64,000 nt of DNA from assembly GCF_000801335.2 (NCBI RefSeq), contig NZ_JSEH01000010.1:62001-126000 (forward strand). The letters run 5' to 3'. The notes under the pieces are model-generated. The model searched no databases and was not told the origin of the DNA. It saw only the letters and a list, made by a program, of their open reading frames with translations. This DNA comes from Desulfovibrio sp. TomC. GTDB taxonomy: Bacteria; Desulfobacterota; Desulfovibrionia; Desulfovibrionales; Desulfovibrionaceae. Position 1 is the first letter of the stretch. The number at the start of each line of letters is the position of its first letter. Below are positions 42,139 to 50,490 of this stretch, piece by piece. Position numbers and translations under genes: made by a program.

Positions 42139-45100
42139 CTACCGGCCAATGGCTCCCTGCTCGAAGGCGTCGAGTTCGCGGCGCAGTTCCGGACAGCGTT
42201 TGACGCCGTATTCGTGCCCGAGCCGCAGCCGGCACACGGCCCGGGGCAGGTTCAGCACCAGATGCACGGTGCACTGGCCGTGGTATTTCTTGAGAATCCG
42301 GGCCAGGGGTTCCAGGGCCACGGGGTTGTCGTCGGGGCAGGCCACCAGGACTTCCACCGGCTCATCGCTGCCGCCGATGATCGTGGACAGGGGATCGATA
42401 CGCACGGCTTGGAGCTTGATGACCTTTTTGCCCTCGCCCTCAGCCTGATCCGAGTTGCCGATCTTGGCCGTGATGAAAAGCGGGATATCGGCGTCCAGAT
42501 GTTCGCGAGACAGGGCATAGACATCGGAAAAGACCACTGCCTCGGCCTCGCCGCCAAGGTGGTCTTCGAGCTTGCTGAAGGCCATTTTCTGGCCTTTCTT
42601 GGTGATGATCTCCTTGGTGGACACGCAGATGCAGGCGACCTTGACCTCGACCCCGGGCTCCATGCCGGCGCACTGGGCCAGGGTCGTTAAGCGCATGGCC
42701 CGCAGATCGCGCTCGAAAGCGAGAAGCGGATGGCTGGTCAGGTAAAAGCCGAGCGCTTCCTTTTCAAAGGCCATCATCTCTTCATGGTGCCATTCCGGCA
42801 GCGTGGCCTCGGCGCACGACAGGCCCAGGCCCACGGTGGGCTGGGGCTTTTCGGGCATAAGCGTCATGAGCGACAGGCGGCCGTCGTTTTTATCCGCCGC
42901 CCGCTTCTGGCCAAGGGCGGCAGCCTGATCGAGGCCGGCCAGCAGGGCGGCCCGGGAACAGCCAAAGGTGTCGCAGGCCCCGCATTTGATCAGATATTCG
43001 ATGACGCGCTTGGTGATCTTGCGCATGTTCACGCGGCTGGTGAAATCCAGGAGCGACGTAAAGGGGCCGCCCTCCTCGCGGGCGGCCACGATCTCGGCCA
43101 CGGCGTCGCGGCCGACGTTTTTAACCGCCGCCAGCCCGTAGAGAATCTTGTTGTCCTTGACGGAAAAGTGCGGATAGCCGGCATTGACGTCGGGCGGCAG
43201 CAGTTCAAGATCGTTGTCGCGGCAGGCGGCGATGTATTGCAGGAGCTTGTCCTGATTTTCCATATCCGAGGTCATGAGCGCGGCCATGAAGGCCACCGGA
43301 TAGTGGGCCTTCAAATAGGCCGTGTGGTAGGAAATCAGGGCATAGGCGGCGCTGTGGGATTTGTTGAAGCCGTACTCCGCGAACTTCTCCATCAAGTCGA
43401 AAATTTCATTGGCCTTTTTGGCCTCGATATCGTTACCCGCGCAGCCCTCCACGAAAAAGCTGCGCTGCTTGGCCATTTCCTCGGCGTTTTTCTTGCCCAT
43501 GGCCCGACGCAGCAGGTCGCCGGCGCCCAGGGAAAAACTGGCCAGGACCTGGGCGATCTTCATGACCTGTTCCTGGTAGACGATGACGCCATAGGTGGGC
43601 TTGAGCGTCTCTTCCAGGCGCGGATGGGGGTACTCGACCACGTCCTCGCCGTGCTTGCGGCGAATAAACAGCTCGACCATGCCCGAGCCAAGCGGTCCCG
43701 GGCGATACAGCGCCAGCATGGCGATGATGTCTTCAAAGCAGTTGGGCTTGAGCATCCGCAGATACTTGCGCATGCCCTGGCTTTCCACCTGGAAGATGCC
43801 GTCGGTGTCGCCCCGGGCAAAGAGATCGTAGGTGGCCTCGTCGGTAAAGGGCAAGGTGTCGAGATCCGGCGGCGTCTCGCCCATCTCGCGGATGATCTGC
43901 AAGGCGTCGTCAATGACCGTCATGGTCTTGAGCCCGAGGAAGTCGAACTTGACCAGTCCGGCTTTTTCCACGCGCTTCATGTCCCACTGGGTCACGGTTT
44001 CGTTGTTTTTCCCTTTATACAGCGGCACATACTCGGTCATGGCCGTGTCGGACACGACCACGCCGGCGGCGTGGGTGGAGGCATGGCGGGCCAAGCCCTC
44101 CAGGCGGCGGGAGACGTCGATGAGCCGGGCCACGCGGGGGTCCTGGGCCATCATGGTCTTTAATTCCGGCTCCTGGGCCAGGGCCTTGTCGATGGTCATC
44201 TTGAGATCTTCGGGAATGAGCTTGGCGATGCGGTCGGTCTCGCCAAAGGTCATGCCGAGCGCCCGGCCGACGTCGCGCACCACGCCCTTGGCCTTCATGG
44301 TGCCAAAGGTGGTGATCTGGGCCACGGCTTCTTCGCCGTAGTGCTCGGTGACGTAGCGGATGACCTCGTGGCGGCGGCGTTCGCAAAAATCCACGTCGAT
44401 ATCGGGCATGCTCACCCGTTCGATATTGAGAAACCGCTCAAACAGCAGATCATAGGGCAAGGGGTCGAGGTTGGTGATGCGAAGGGCATAGGCCACCAGC
44501 GATCCGGCGGCCGAGCCACGGCCGGGGCCGACCGGGATGCCGTTGTTTTTGGCCCAGTTGATAAAGTCCTGGACGATCAGGAAATAGCCCGGGAAGCCCA
44601 TCTGCTTGATGACGCCGAGTTCCAGTTCCAGGCGCTCCCAGTAGACCTTGACGTCCACGCCCGGCATCTTGGTCAGCCGTTCGGTCAGGCCCTTTCGGGC
44701 CATGTCGGCCATGACGTCGTCGAGGGATTGTTCGGGCGGGGTCTTGTAGACCGGAAAATGGTAGTCGCCAAACTTGAGCGTCAGGTCGACGCGTTCGGCA
44801 ATCTCGCAGGAATTGGCCAGGGCTTGCGGCACGTCCGGAAAGGCAGCGGCCATTTCTTCGGGGCTGCGATAATAGAGGTCCTGGGTGGAAAAACGCATGC
44901 GTTTGACGTCGTCCACGCAGGCGGCCGTCTGGATACACAGCAAAATGTCGTGGGCCTCGGCGTCGTCGGCGCGCAGATAGTGGCAGTCGTTGGTGGCCAC
45001 CAGCGGCAGCTTGAGGTGATCGGAAAGCTCGATCAGAAAATTATTGCAGGTGGTCTGCTCGGGAATGCCGTTGGCCTGGATCTCCAGGTAGAATCGGTCC

Positions 45101-45594
45101 GGGAACAGGGCCGCATACTCCTTGGCCATGGCCACAGCCTGATCCTTGCCCTCTTTCAACAGCTTCTGGTTGACCTCGCCCTTGAGGCAGGCCGACAGGG
45201 CAATCAGCCCCTCGCCGTATTGGCCAAGCAACTCCTTGTCCACCCGGGGCTTGTAGTACATGCCCTCGGTGTGGCCCTTGGTCACGAGCTTGAGCAGATT
45301 CTTGTAGCCGACCATGTTCTGGGCCAGGAGCACCAGATGGTAGCGCGGGCTTCGCGGGTCCCGGTCGGTGCGGCTGCCGGGAGTGACGTAGACCTCGCAG
45401 CCGATGATGGGCTTTATGCCGGCTTTTTTGGCCGCGTCGTAAAAGGTCAGCGCGCCGTGGAGGTTGCCGTGGTCGGTGATGGCCGCGGCCGGCGAACCAA
45501 ACGAGGCCGCAGTCTTGACCAGATCGCCGATGCGGATGGCCCCGTCGAGGAGGCTGTATTCGGTGTGGCAATGCAGGTGGACGAAATCGGACAT
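42139..45594 (-). CDS. dnaE: DNA polymerase III alpha subunit
   Basis: This is the replicative polymerase catalytic subunit (1151 aa, normal for DnaE1). In order: N-terminal PHP domain (FVHLHCHTEYSLLDGAIRIG, ITDHGNLHGALTFYDAAKKA), polymerase core with PVGPGRGSAAGSLVAYAL and the catalytic aspartates in MPDIDVDFCERRRHEVIRYV and KFDFLGLKTMTVIDDAL, then a helix-hairpin-helix region (RDAVAEIVAAREEGG) and a C-terminal OB-fold (VACICVSTKEIITKKGQKMA). The start at 45594 has only a weak ribosome site (GAGCAC). It is monocistronic and bordered on both sides by hairpin repeats. Confidence 0.97.
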   Translation of the reverse strand: MSDFVHLHCHTEYSLLDGAIRIGDLVKTAASFGSPAAAITDHGNLHGALTFYDAAKKAGIKPIIGCEVYVTPGSRTDRDPRSPRYHLVLLAQNMVGYKNLLKLVTKGHTEGMYYKPRVDKELLGQYGEGLIALSACLKGEVNQKLLKEGKDQAVAMAKEYAALFPDRFYLEIQANGIPEQTTCNNFLIELSDHLKLPLVATNDCHYLRADDAEAHDILLCIQTAACVDDVKRMRFSTQDLYYRSPEEMAAAFPDVPQALANSCEIAERVDLTLKFGDYHFPVYKTPPEQSLDDVMADMARKGLTERLTKMPGVDVKVYWERLELELGVIKQMGFPGYFLIVQDFINWAKNNGIPVGPGRGSAAGSLVAYALRITNLDPLPYDLLFERFLNIERVSMPDIDVDFCERRRHEVIRYVTEHYGEEAVAQITTFGTMKAKGVVRDVGRALGMTFGETDRIAKLIPEDLKMTIDKALAQEPELKTMMAQDPRVARLIDVSRRLEGLARHASTHAAGVVVSDTAMTEYVPLYKGKNNETVTQWDMKRVEKAGLVKFDFLGLKTMTVIDDALQIIREMGETPPDLDTLPFTDEATYDLFARGDTDGIFQVESQGMRKYLRMLKPNCFEDIIAMLALYRPGPLGSGMVELFIRRKHGEDVVEYPHPRLEETLKPTYGVIVYQEQVMKIAQVLASFSLGAGDLLRRAMGKKNAEEMAKQRSFFVEGCAGNDIEAKKANEIFDLMEKFAEYGFNKSHSAAYALISYHTAYLKAHYPVAFMAALMTSDMENQDKLLQYIAACRDNDLELLPPDVNAGYPHFSVKDNKILYGLAAVKNVGRDAVAEIVAAREEGGPFTSLLDFTSRVNMRKITKRVIEYLIKCGACDTFGCSRAALLAGLDQAAALGQKRAADKNDGRLSLMTLMPEKPQPTVGLGLSCAEATLPEWHHEEMMAFEKEALGFYLTSHPLLAFERDLRAMRLTTLAQCAGMEPGVEVKVACICVSTKEIITKKGQKMAFSKLEDHLGGEAEAVVFSDVYALSREHLDADIPLFITAKIGNSDQAEGEGKKVIKLQAVRIDPLSTIIGGSDEPVEVLVACPDDNPVALEPLARILKKYHGQCTVHLVLNLPRAVCRLRLGHEYGVKRCPELRRELDAFEQGAIGR

Positions 45595-45739
45595 GGGTGT
45601 GCTCGTGTACTAAAATGGAAGACGCCGCTGCGGGCGCGACGCCGGAGACGGTATAGCGCACAACGCTCGCACTGGAAACGGCCTTGGGATCGTTGTCGTT
45701 GTCGGCCCCTCCCCTGCCCCAGTCGGGGGAGGGTTCCGA

Positions 45740-45817
45740 AACCCATGAAAAACTTCTCCCAATGGGGGGGTCCGGGGGCCTCAGGCCCCCGGCCGCCGGA
45801 GGCACTCTTCCTCTTCC
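45740..45817 (-). repeat. Hairpin repeat copy 5, 3' of the VOC gene
   Basis: On the minus strand, about 14 bases after the VOC stop: GGAAGAGGAAGAGTGCCTCC, GGCGGCC, the stem GGGGGCC-TGA-GGCCCCC, GGACCCCCCC, then an AAGTTTTTCATGGG tail. This is the most complete form, and copies 6 and 8 match its core. Confidence 0.85.
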
Positions 45818-45830
45818 CTTGCCCCCTCCC

Positions 45831-46280
45831 CTAATTCCAGCTTTGCAGCTCGATCACGTTGCCTTCGGGATCGCGCATATAGCGAAAGACCAGCCGTCCG
45901 ACGCCGGGCACGTCACGAGTGGCCAGCGCGCCAACAGCCGTGCCGCCGGCATCGAGCACGGCCTGGGACATCCCGGCCACGTCGTCCACGAGAAAGGCGA
46001 TATGGGAAAAGCCCGGCGTATCCGGGGCGATGTCGGGGTGTTCGGGACAGATGTCGTAGGAGAAGATTTCCAGCGTCGGGCCGGTGTCGCCATGGCCGGG
46101 CAGGCGCAGGTGGATGCCGGTCAGGTGGGAGTTGTCGATGCCGGTTGCGGCGTCAAGCCAGTCGCCGGACAGGTCGCGCTCCGGGGGCACGGGCTTGCAA
46201 TCAAAGAGACGGATATAGAACGCGGACAAGGCCCGCCAGTTGCGGGCGATCAGATTGGTATGGACGTAGCGAATGGCCAT
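45831..46280 (-). CDS. VOC-family (glyoxalase/bleomycin-resistance-like) protein
   Basis: The 149-aa protein has the paired beta-alpha-beta-beta-beta modules of the vicinal oxygen chelate fold: IRYVHTNLIARNWRALSAFY at the N terminus, TLEIFSYDICPEHPDIAPDT in the middle, GFSHIAFLVDDVAGMSQAVL, and RYMRDPEGNVIELQSWN at the end. His, Glu and His residues in those segments are candidate metal ligands. The substrate cannot be told. The start at 46280 has AAGGAG upstream (a TTG at 46289 is possible). It lies 20 bases after the DUF309 gene, probably in one operon. Confidence 0.88.
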   Translation of the reverse strand: MAIRYVHTNLIARNWRALSAFYIRLFDCKPVPPERDLSGDWLDAATGIDNSHLTGIHLRLPGHGDTGPTLEIFSYDICPEHPDIAPDTPGFSHIAFLVDDVAGMSQAVLDAGGTAVGALATRDVPGVGRLVFRYMRDPEGNVIELQSWN

Positions 46281-46300
46281 CGGGGGCAAACTCCTTGGGC

Positions 46301-46678
46301 TTAGTCGGCCGTAAAGGCAATGTGCGGCACAAGCTGCGCCGGCAACGGCTCCCCCGGGGAAGCCGTCTCAAGCCAGGCCAGGACCGCCTGGGTCATGACC
46401 ACCAGCCCGGCCACATCCAGGCCTGCCGCACGCGGCACGAACCGTGTGAGATACCCCGTAGCCCGGAGAAGGAGCTTGCGGCAACCCCGGACATTGCCGT
46501 TGCCCAGATGATACAGCCCGGCCGCCACCTGGATCACCGCCTTGTACAGGTCGCGCTCGGGCGAGACATCGGACAGCCAGAAGGCTTCCAGGGTGTCGTG
46601 GCAGGCGAAAAACTCGCCGGCGTTAAATTCGGCCACGGCCTGGACCAAAGCCGGCGGCGCAAAGGAGCTGCTTGACAT
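46301..46678 (-). CDS. DUF309-family protein
   Basis: The 125-aa helical protein carries the DUF309 signature: FNAGEFFACHDTLEAFWLSD, ERDLYKAVIQVAAGLYHLGN and GCRKLLLRATGYLTRF. The conserved His, Glu and Trp are seen in CHDTLEAFW. Family function is unknown. The start at 46678 has GGAGGG upstream; the open frame continues 5' into the hairpin repeat but without a ribosome site. It is followed by the VOC gene. Confidence 0.85.
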   Translation of the reverse strand: MSSSSFAPPALVQAVAEFNAGEFFACHDTLEAFWLSDVSPERDLYKAVIQVAAGLYHLGNGNVRGCRKLLLRATGYLTRFVPRAAGLDVAGLVVMTQAVLAWLETASPGEPLPAQLVPHIAFTAD

Positions 46679-46735
46679 TTTTCGGTTCCCTCCGTCTTTT
46701 GGGCCGGCCTTGACGCTGTGAGCGTGCGAGGGGTG

Positions 46736-46812
46736 AGGAAGAGGAAGAGTGCCTCCGGCGGCCGGGGGCCTGAGGCCCCCGGACCCCCCAACGGGGGAAA
46801 TTTTCAAGGGGT
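46736..46812 (+). repeat. Hairpin repeat copy 6
   Basis: GGAAGAGGAAGAGTGCCTCC, GGCGGCC, the stem GGGGGCC-TGA-GGCCCCC, GGACCCCCC, then AATTTTCAAGGGG. It is almost the same as copy 5 but lies in a 5' region between divergent genes. Confidence 0.85.
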
Positions 46813-46899
46813 TTTTGACGCGGAACCACCGTTGCTGCGACGGCCAAAGGGCCTGAGAACCTTGAAAACCATAACTCGTTTCTCATAATTATAGAGGGT

Positions 46900-46950
46900 T
46901 TCCAAAGGGCACTGCCCTTTGGCCGCCGGAGGCATCTTCCTCTTCCCTCT
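46900..46950 (-). repeat. Hairpin repeat copy 7
   Basis: On the minus strand: GAAGAGGAAGATGCCTCCGG, CGGCC, the stem AAAGGGC-AGT-GCCCTTT, GG, then AAACCC. It is inverted relative to copy 6 and has the AAAGGGC stem type of copy 2. Confidence 0.8.
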
Positions 46951-47003
46951 TATTTCCCAAGCCGTACCGTACTTCTCATTCCAACTAACACAACGAGGAA
47001 ATC

Positions 47004-48161
47004 ATGCAGGTCGATGTCGCCATATTGGGAGCCGGAGCCGCCGGGCTGTGTTGCGCCATAGGCTGCGGCCGGCGCGGGCGTTCGGTCCTGCTCATTGACC
47101 ATGGCCGCAAGATTGCCCGCAAGGTCCTGGCCTCGGGGGGTGGGCGGGCCAACTGCACCAACGAGGACATTGTGCCGGCCGATTATGTCTGCGGCAACCC
47201 CCATTTCGTCAAATCCGCCCTGGCCCGCCTGCCCTCCCGGGATTTTTTGGACTGGATACACGCCGGCGGCGTGGCCACCCAGGTGGAAGACGCCGGCAAG
47301 CATTTCTGTACCGGCGGGGCCATCACCCTGGTGCGGTTTCTCGAAGCGCGCGCCCGGGAGGTCGGGGCGCAGTTCATGCTGGGCGCAACTGTGGCCGCAG
47401 CCCGCAAAGACGGCGAGGCCTTTGCCGTCGACACCGATGCCGGCACGGTGCGGGCCGCCTCCCTGGTATTGGCCCTGGGCGGCAAATCCTGGCCGGGGCT
47501 GGGGGCCACGGACTTCGGCTACGCCCTGGCCCGGGGTTTCGGTCTGGCCGTCACGCCGCTTTTGCCGGGTCTGACCCCGCTTTTGGCCGGACCGGACATG
47601 GCGGCGTTTTGCCAGGAGCTTTCCGGGGTGTCGCTGCCGGTGGTCATTCGCGGCCAGGGCGAGGCCGTGGGCAGCCTGCTTTTTACCCACAAGGGGATAT
47701 CCGGGCCGGCGGTGCTCGATGCCTCGATGTTTTGGCGCGGCGGCGAACTGGCCATCGACTTTTTGCCCGGGCTCGATCTCGAAGCGGTGCTGGCCGAAGC
47801 GCCCCGGCTGGAGATCAAAAACGCCCTGGCCCGGGTGCTGCCCAAGCGGCTGGCCGGCGAGGTGGCCCAAAAGCTGGCGCTGGCCGGCCCGGTGGCCGGG
47901 CTCTCGCCCAAGGCCCGGCGCGAACTGGCCGCCAAGCTGGTCGCCTTTCCCTTCACCCCGGGCAAAGCCGAGGGCTACGCCAAGGCCGAGGTGACCATTG
48001 GCGGCGTGGATACGGCGGCCATATCCTCCAAGACCCTGGAGGCCACGCGGGTCCCGGGGCTGTATGTGATTGGCGAATTGCTTGACGTGACGGGCCGGCT
48101 GGGCGGGTTTAACCTGCACTGGGCCTACGCCTCCGGCTTTGCCGCCGGCGAGAGCGCCTAG
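47004..48161 (+). CDS. YhiN/HI0933-type FAD-dependent oxidoreductase
   Basis: The 385-aa flavoprotein begins with the FAD-binding motif VAILGAGAAGLCCAIGCGRR and the family-specific KVLASGGGRANCTNEDI, followed by DWIHAGGVATQVEDAGKHFC, LALGGKSWPGLGATDFGYAL and the C-terminal AEGYAKAEVTIGGVDTAAI, YVIGELLDVTGRLGGFNLHW. This matches the BaiN/YhiN group of flavin oxidoreductases. The substrate in this organism is unknown. GAGGAAATC precedes the ATG. It is divergent from the DUF309 operon and has a hairpin after its stop. Confidence 0.9.
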   Translation: MQVDVAILGAGAAGLCCAIGCGRRGRSVLLIDHGRKIARKVLASGGGRANCTNEDIVPADYVCGNPHFVKSALARLPSRDFLDWIHAGGVATQVEDAGKHFCTGGAITLVRFLEARAREVGAQFMLGATVAAARKDGEAFAVDTDAGTVRAASLVLALGGKSWPGLGATDFGYALARGFGLAVTPLLPGLTPLLAGPDMAAFCQELSGVSLPVVIRGQGEAVGSLLFTHKGISGPAVLDASMFWRGGELAIDFLPGLDLEAVLAEAPRLEIKNALARVLPKRLAGEVAQKLALAGPVAGLSPKARRELAAKLVAFPFTPGKAEGYAKAEVTIGGVDTAAISSKTLEATRVPGLYVIGELLDVTGRLGGFNLHWAYASGFAAGESA

Positions 48162-48168
48162 GGTCGTG

Positions 48169-48197
48169 TTCTCAAAAACAGCGCTGCTTTTTGAGAA
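48169..48197. terminator. Bidirectional hairpin after the YhiN-like gene
   Basis: TTCTCAAAAA (48169-48178) pairs with TTTTTGAGAA (48188-48197) around CAGCGCTGC. The arms carry the A and T runs, so either strand would form a stem with a U-rich 3' arm. It starts 8 bases after the stop codon and faces the convergent small membrane gene. Confidence 0.55.
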
Positions 48198-48290
48198 GAG
48201 AAAGGCGCAATCACGACTGTTGCTTCTTAATGAAGCACACCCGTGAGTCTCGAACGCAACACCCGGGTTTCCCCGACCCGTCCCGCCCGC

Positions 48291-48407
48291 CTACTCCTTC
48301 AGCAGGCGTCTGGCCTCGGCGTCGCTGATCCGTTCCCAAGCTGACGGGAAAAACAGCATGATGGCCGCAAAAAAGATCACTGCGGCCGCAGAGAGCGCAT
48401 CTTTCAT
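48291..48407 (-). CDS. Tiny single-pass membrane protein, 38 aa
   Basis: The product MKDALSAAAVIFFAAIMLFF PSAWERISDAEARRLLKE has one membrane helix (about residues 5-22) and a charged tail. The ATG at 48407 has GGGGAAGAGG just upstream; an in-frame ATG at 48422 has no ribosome site. It has no recognised family. It lies alone between the YhiN-like gene and the thioredoxin reductase fusion gene, on the opposite strand to both. Confidence 0.5.
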   Translation of the reverse strand: MKDALSAAAVIFFAAIMLFFPSAWERISDAEARRLLKE

Positions 48408-48597
48408 GGCCTCTTCCCCCATTACGTTACTCCAGCCCCCCCGGGCCGGACTCCCTGGTTCCCTGTTTTTCTTGTAGCCTTTTTTTCCCGGCCCGCAAGC
48501 GAAACCCGCAGGCGGCCATGCAATTGTTTGCCTATCCGGCACGCCTGGGCTACACAATGGCCCAAGACCCATTGCAAACGACCCAAGGAGCGGCACC

Positions 48598-50301
48598 ATG
48601 GCCCTTTTCGGACGCGACAAAAAGAAAGCCGACGCGGATGAGCCCGCCCAGGTCCAGGCGACGCCCAAGCGCCTTATTCCTGAAGACAATCTACCCGAGC
48701 TGACCAAGTTCTTCGATGCCATGCAGGAGCCTGTGGAGCTTGTGGTCTTCACCGATCCCCAGCAAAACGCCCCCTACAACAGTTTCATGGAATCACTTTG
48801 CCGGGAACTGTCGGAAATAACCCCCAAAATTACAGCCCGCTTTCTCGCCCTGGACAGCCCCGAAGCCAAACTCTACGGCGTGGACTTCTCCCCCACCCTG
48901 CTGCTGGCCCCGGACCGCTGCCAGATCCGCTATCTCGGCGCGCCCCTTGGCGAAGAGGCGCGCACGCTCATTGAGACCATCATGCGCCTGTCCCTGGGGA
49001 AAAGCGGACTGACCCAGATTTCCCGGCAACTGCTCCAGGAACTCGACGAGAAACGCCATGTCCAGGTGTTCGTCAATCCGTCGTGCCCCTACTGCCCGGG
49101 ACAGGTGGGCAACGCCTTTCGTTGCGCCGTGGAGCGCCCGGACCTCGTATCCGCCGTCTGCGTCGATTCCTCCCAGCATCAGGCCCTGGCCGAAAAGTAC
49201 CATGTGGGCAGCGTCCCCCACACCATCATTAATGAGACGTTTTCCACCCTGGGCCTGCTGCCTGAGGAACGCTTCGTGGTGGAATTGGTGACGCTTAAAA
49301 GCGCTGAAGAGCTCCTGGCCCAGCAGCGCGCCGCCGGCGTGGCCCCGGCCGACGGGCTGCCTGTGGTCGAACTGGACGTGGTGGTGGCCGGAGGCGGCCC
49401 GGCCGGGCTGACGGCCGCCATCTACGCCGCACGCAGCGGCATGAGCGCCGTTGTGCTGGAAAAAAGCGTCATCGGCGGCCAGGTGACCGTGACGCCGGTG
49501 GTCGAGAACTACCCGGGCTTTGCCAGTGTGCCGGGCAAACGGCTGATGGAAATGATCGCCGAACAGGCCCGCAGCTATGCCGAGATCCACGAAGGCGAGG
49601 GCATCGAGGAAGTCAAGGTGGGCAAGCATGTGGAGGTCTACACCGACAAGGCCGTGTATGTGGCCAAGGCGTTGATTCTGGCCACCGGGGCGGCCTGGCG
49701 CAAGCTCGGCACACCGGGCGAAGACCGCTATTTCGGTTTTGGCGTCAGCTATTGCTCCACCTGCGACGGCTATCTCTATCGGGGGAAAAAGGCCGTGGTG
49801 GTCGGCGGCGGCAACACGGCGCTGACCGACGCGCTGCATTTGAAAAACCTCGGCGTGGACGTGACGCTGATCCACCGCCGGCCGGAGTTTCGGGCCGAGC
49901 AGCATTTACAGGACGCCCTGGCCAAGGAGGGCATCCCCGCCATCCTCGGAACCACTGTGGCGGAGATTCTCGGCAGCGACACCCAGGTGACCGGCGTGCG
50001 CCTGCATGACGTGGCCGACGGCACCGAGCGGGAAATCCCGACCGATGCCGTGTTCGTGGCCATCGGCCTGACGCCCAACACGGCCATTGCCCAGGAACTG
50101 GGCCTGACGCTCGACGACCACGGCTACATCGTCACCGACCGGGGCAAACGCACCTCGATTCCGCGCATCTACGCCGCCGGCGACGTGACCGGCGGTTCCC
50201 AGCAGATCGTCAACGCCGTGGGCGACGGCTCCACAGCGGCGCTGTCGGCCTTCGAGGACACCACCAATCCGTACTGGAAAAAGGGCAAAGCAGTCTCCTA
50301 A
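48598..50301 (+). CDS. Thioredoxin reductase fused to a glutaredoxin-like N-terminal region
   Basis: The AhpF-like layout in 567 aa is two thioredoxin-fold modules followed by a flavin reductase. The first module (about 30-135) lacks a redox cysteine pair; the second (about 150-235) has Cys163-Pro-Tyr-Cys166 in VFVNPSCPYCPGQVG. The reductase domain (from about 257) has VVVAGGGPAGLTAAIYAARS, the disulfide Cys386-Ser-Thr-Cys389-Asp, the NADPH motif AVVVGGGNTALTDALHL and IPRIYAAGDVTGGSQQIVNA. Electrons probably pass NADPH-FAD-CSTC-CPYC to a peroxiredoxin or another disulfide; Bcp is encoded at 51487 on the other strand. AAGGAG precedes the ATG. Confidence 0.92.
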   Translation: MALFGRDKKKADADEPAQVQATPKRLIPEDNLPELTKFFDAMQEPVELVVFTDPQQNAPYNSFMESLCRELSEITPKITARFLALDSPEAKLYGVDFSPTLLLAPDRCQIRYLGAPLGEEARTLIETIMRLSLGKSGLTQISRQLLQELDEKRHVQVFVNPSCPYCPGQVGNAFRCAVERPDLVSAVCVDSSQHQALAEKYHVGSVPHTIINETFSTLGLLPEERFVVELVTLKSAEELLAQQRAAGVAPADGLPVVELDVVVAGGGPAGLTAAIYAARSGMSAVVLEKSVIGGQVTVTPVVENYPGFASVPGKRLMEMIAEQARSYAEIHEGEGIEEVKVGKHVEVYTDKAVYVAKALILATGAAWRKLGTPGEDRYFGFGVSYCSTCDGYLYRGKKAVVVGGGNTALTDALHLKNLGVDVTLIHRRPEFRAEQHLQDALAKEGIPAILGTTVAEILGSDTQVTGVRLHDVADGTEREIPTDAVFVAIGLTPNTAIAQELGLTLDDHGYIVTDRGKRTSIPRIYAAGDVTGGSQQIVNAVGDGSTAALSAFEDTTNPYWKKGKAVS

Positions 50302-50307
50302 CCGCCC

Positions 50308-50345
50308 GGCCAGCCCGTCACAAACGCGGCTGGCCGCTTTATTGT
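50308..50345 (+). terminator. Terminator of the thioredoxin reductase fusion gene
   Basis: GGCCAGCC (50308-50315) pairs with GGCTGGCC (50328-50335), followed by GCTTTATTGT. The T run is weak. It starts 7 bases after the stop codon. Confidence 0.55.
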
Positions 50346-50412
50346 ATCCTTGAACCTCTGGCCCTCGTACCCGGGAGCAGACACCCCAACTGCCGCGCAC
50401 CGTCGCGGCAAC

Positions 50413-50490
50413 GCCGCCCCCCCCACCCGGTTGGGGGGTCCGGGGGCCTCAGGCCCCCGGCCGCCGGAGGCGCTTCACCTCTTCATCTTC
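50413..50490 (-). repeat. Hairpin repeat copy 8, abutting the radical SAM gene stop
   Basis: On the minus strand the radical SAM gene stop is followed within about 20 bases by a GAAGATGAAGAGG leader, GCGCCTCCGGCGGCC, the stem GGGGGCC-TGA-GGCCCCC, GGACCCCCC and AACCGGG. Confidence 0.85.

Larger units (their letters stand above)
46679..47003. other. Divergent intergenic region with two opposed repeats
   Basis: No gene lies in this 325-base stretch between DUF309 (leftward) and the YhiN-like flavoprotein (rightward). It contains repeat copies 6 and 7 in opposite orientation and a short AT-rich patch (46880-46895, TCATAATTATAG) that could hold a promoter. Confidence 0.6.
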
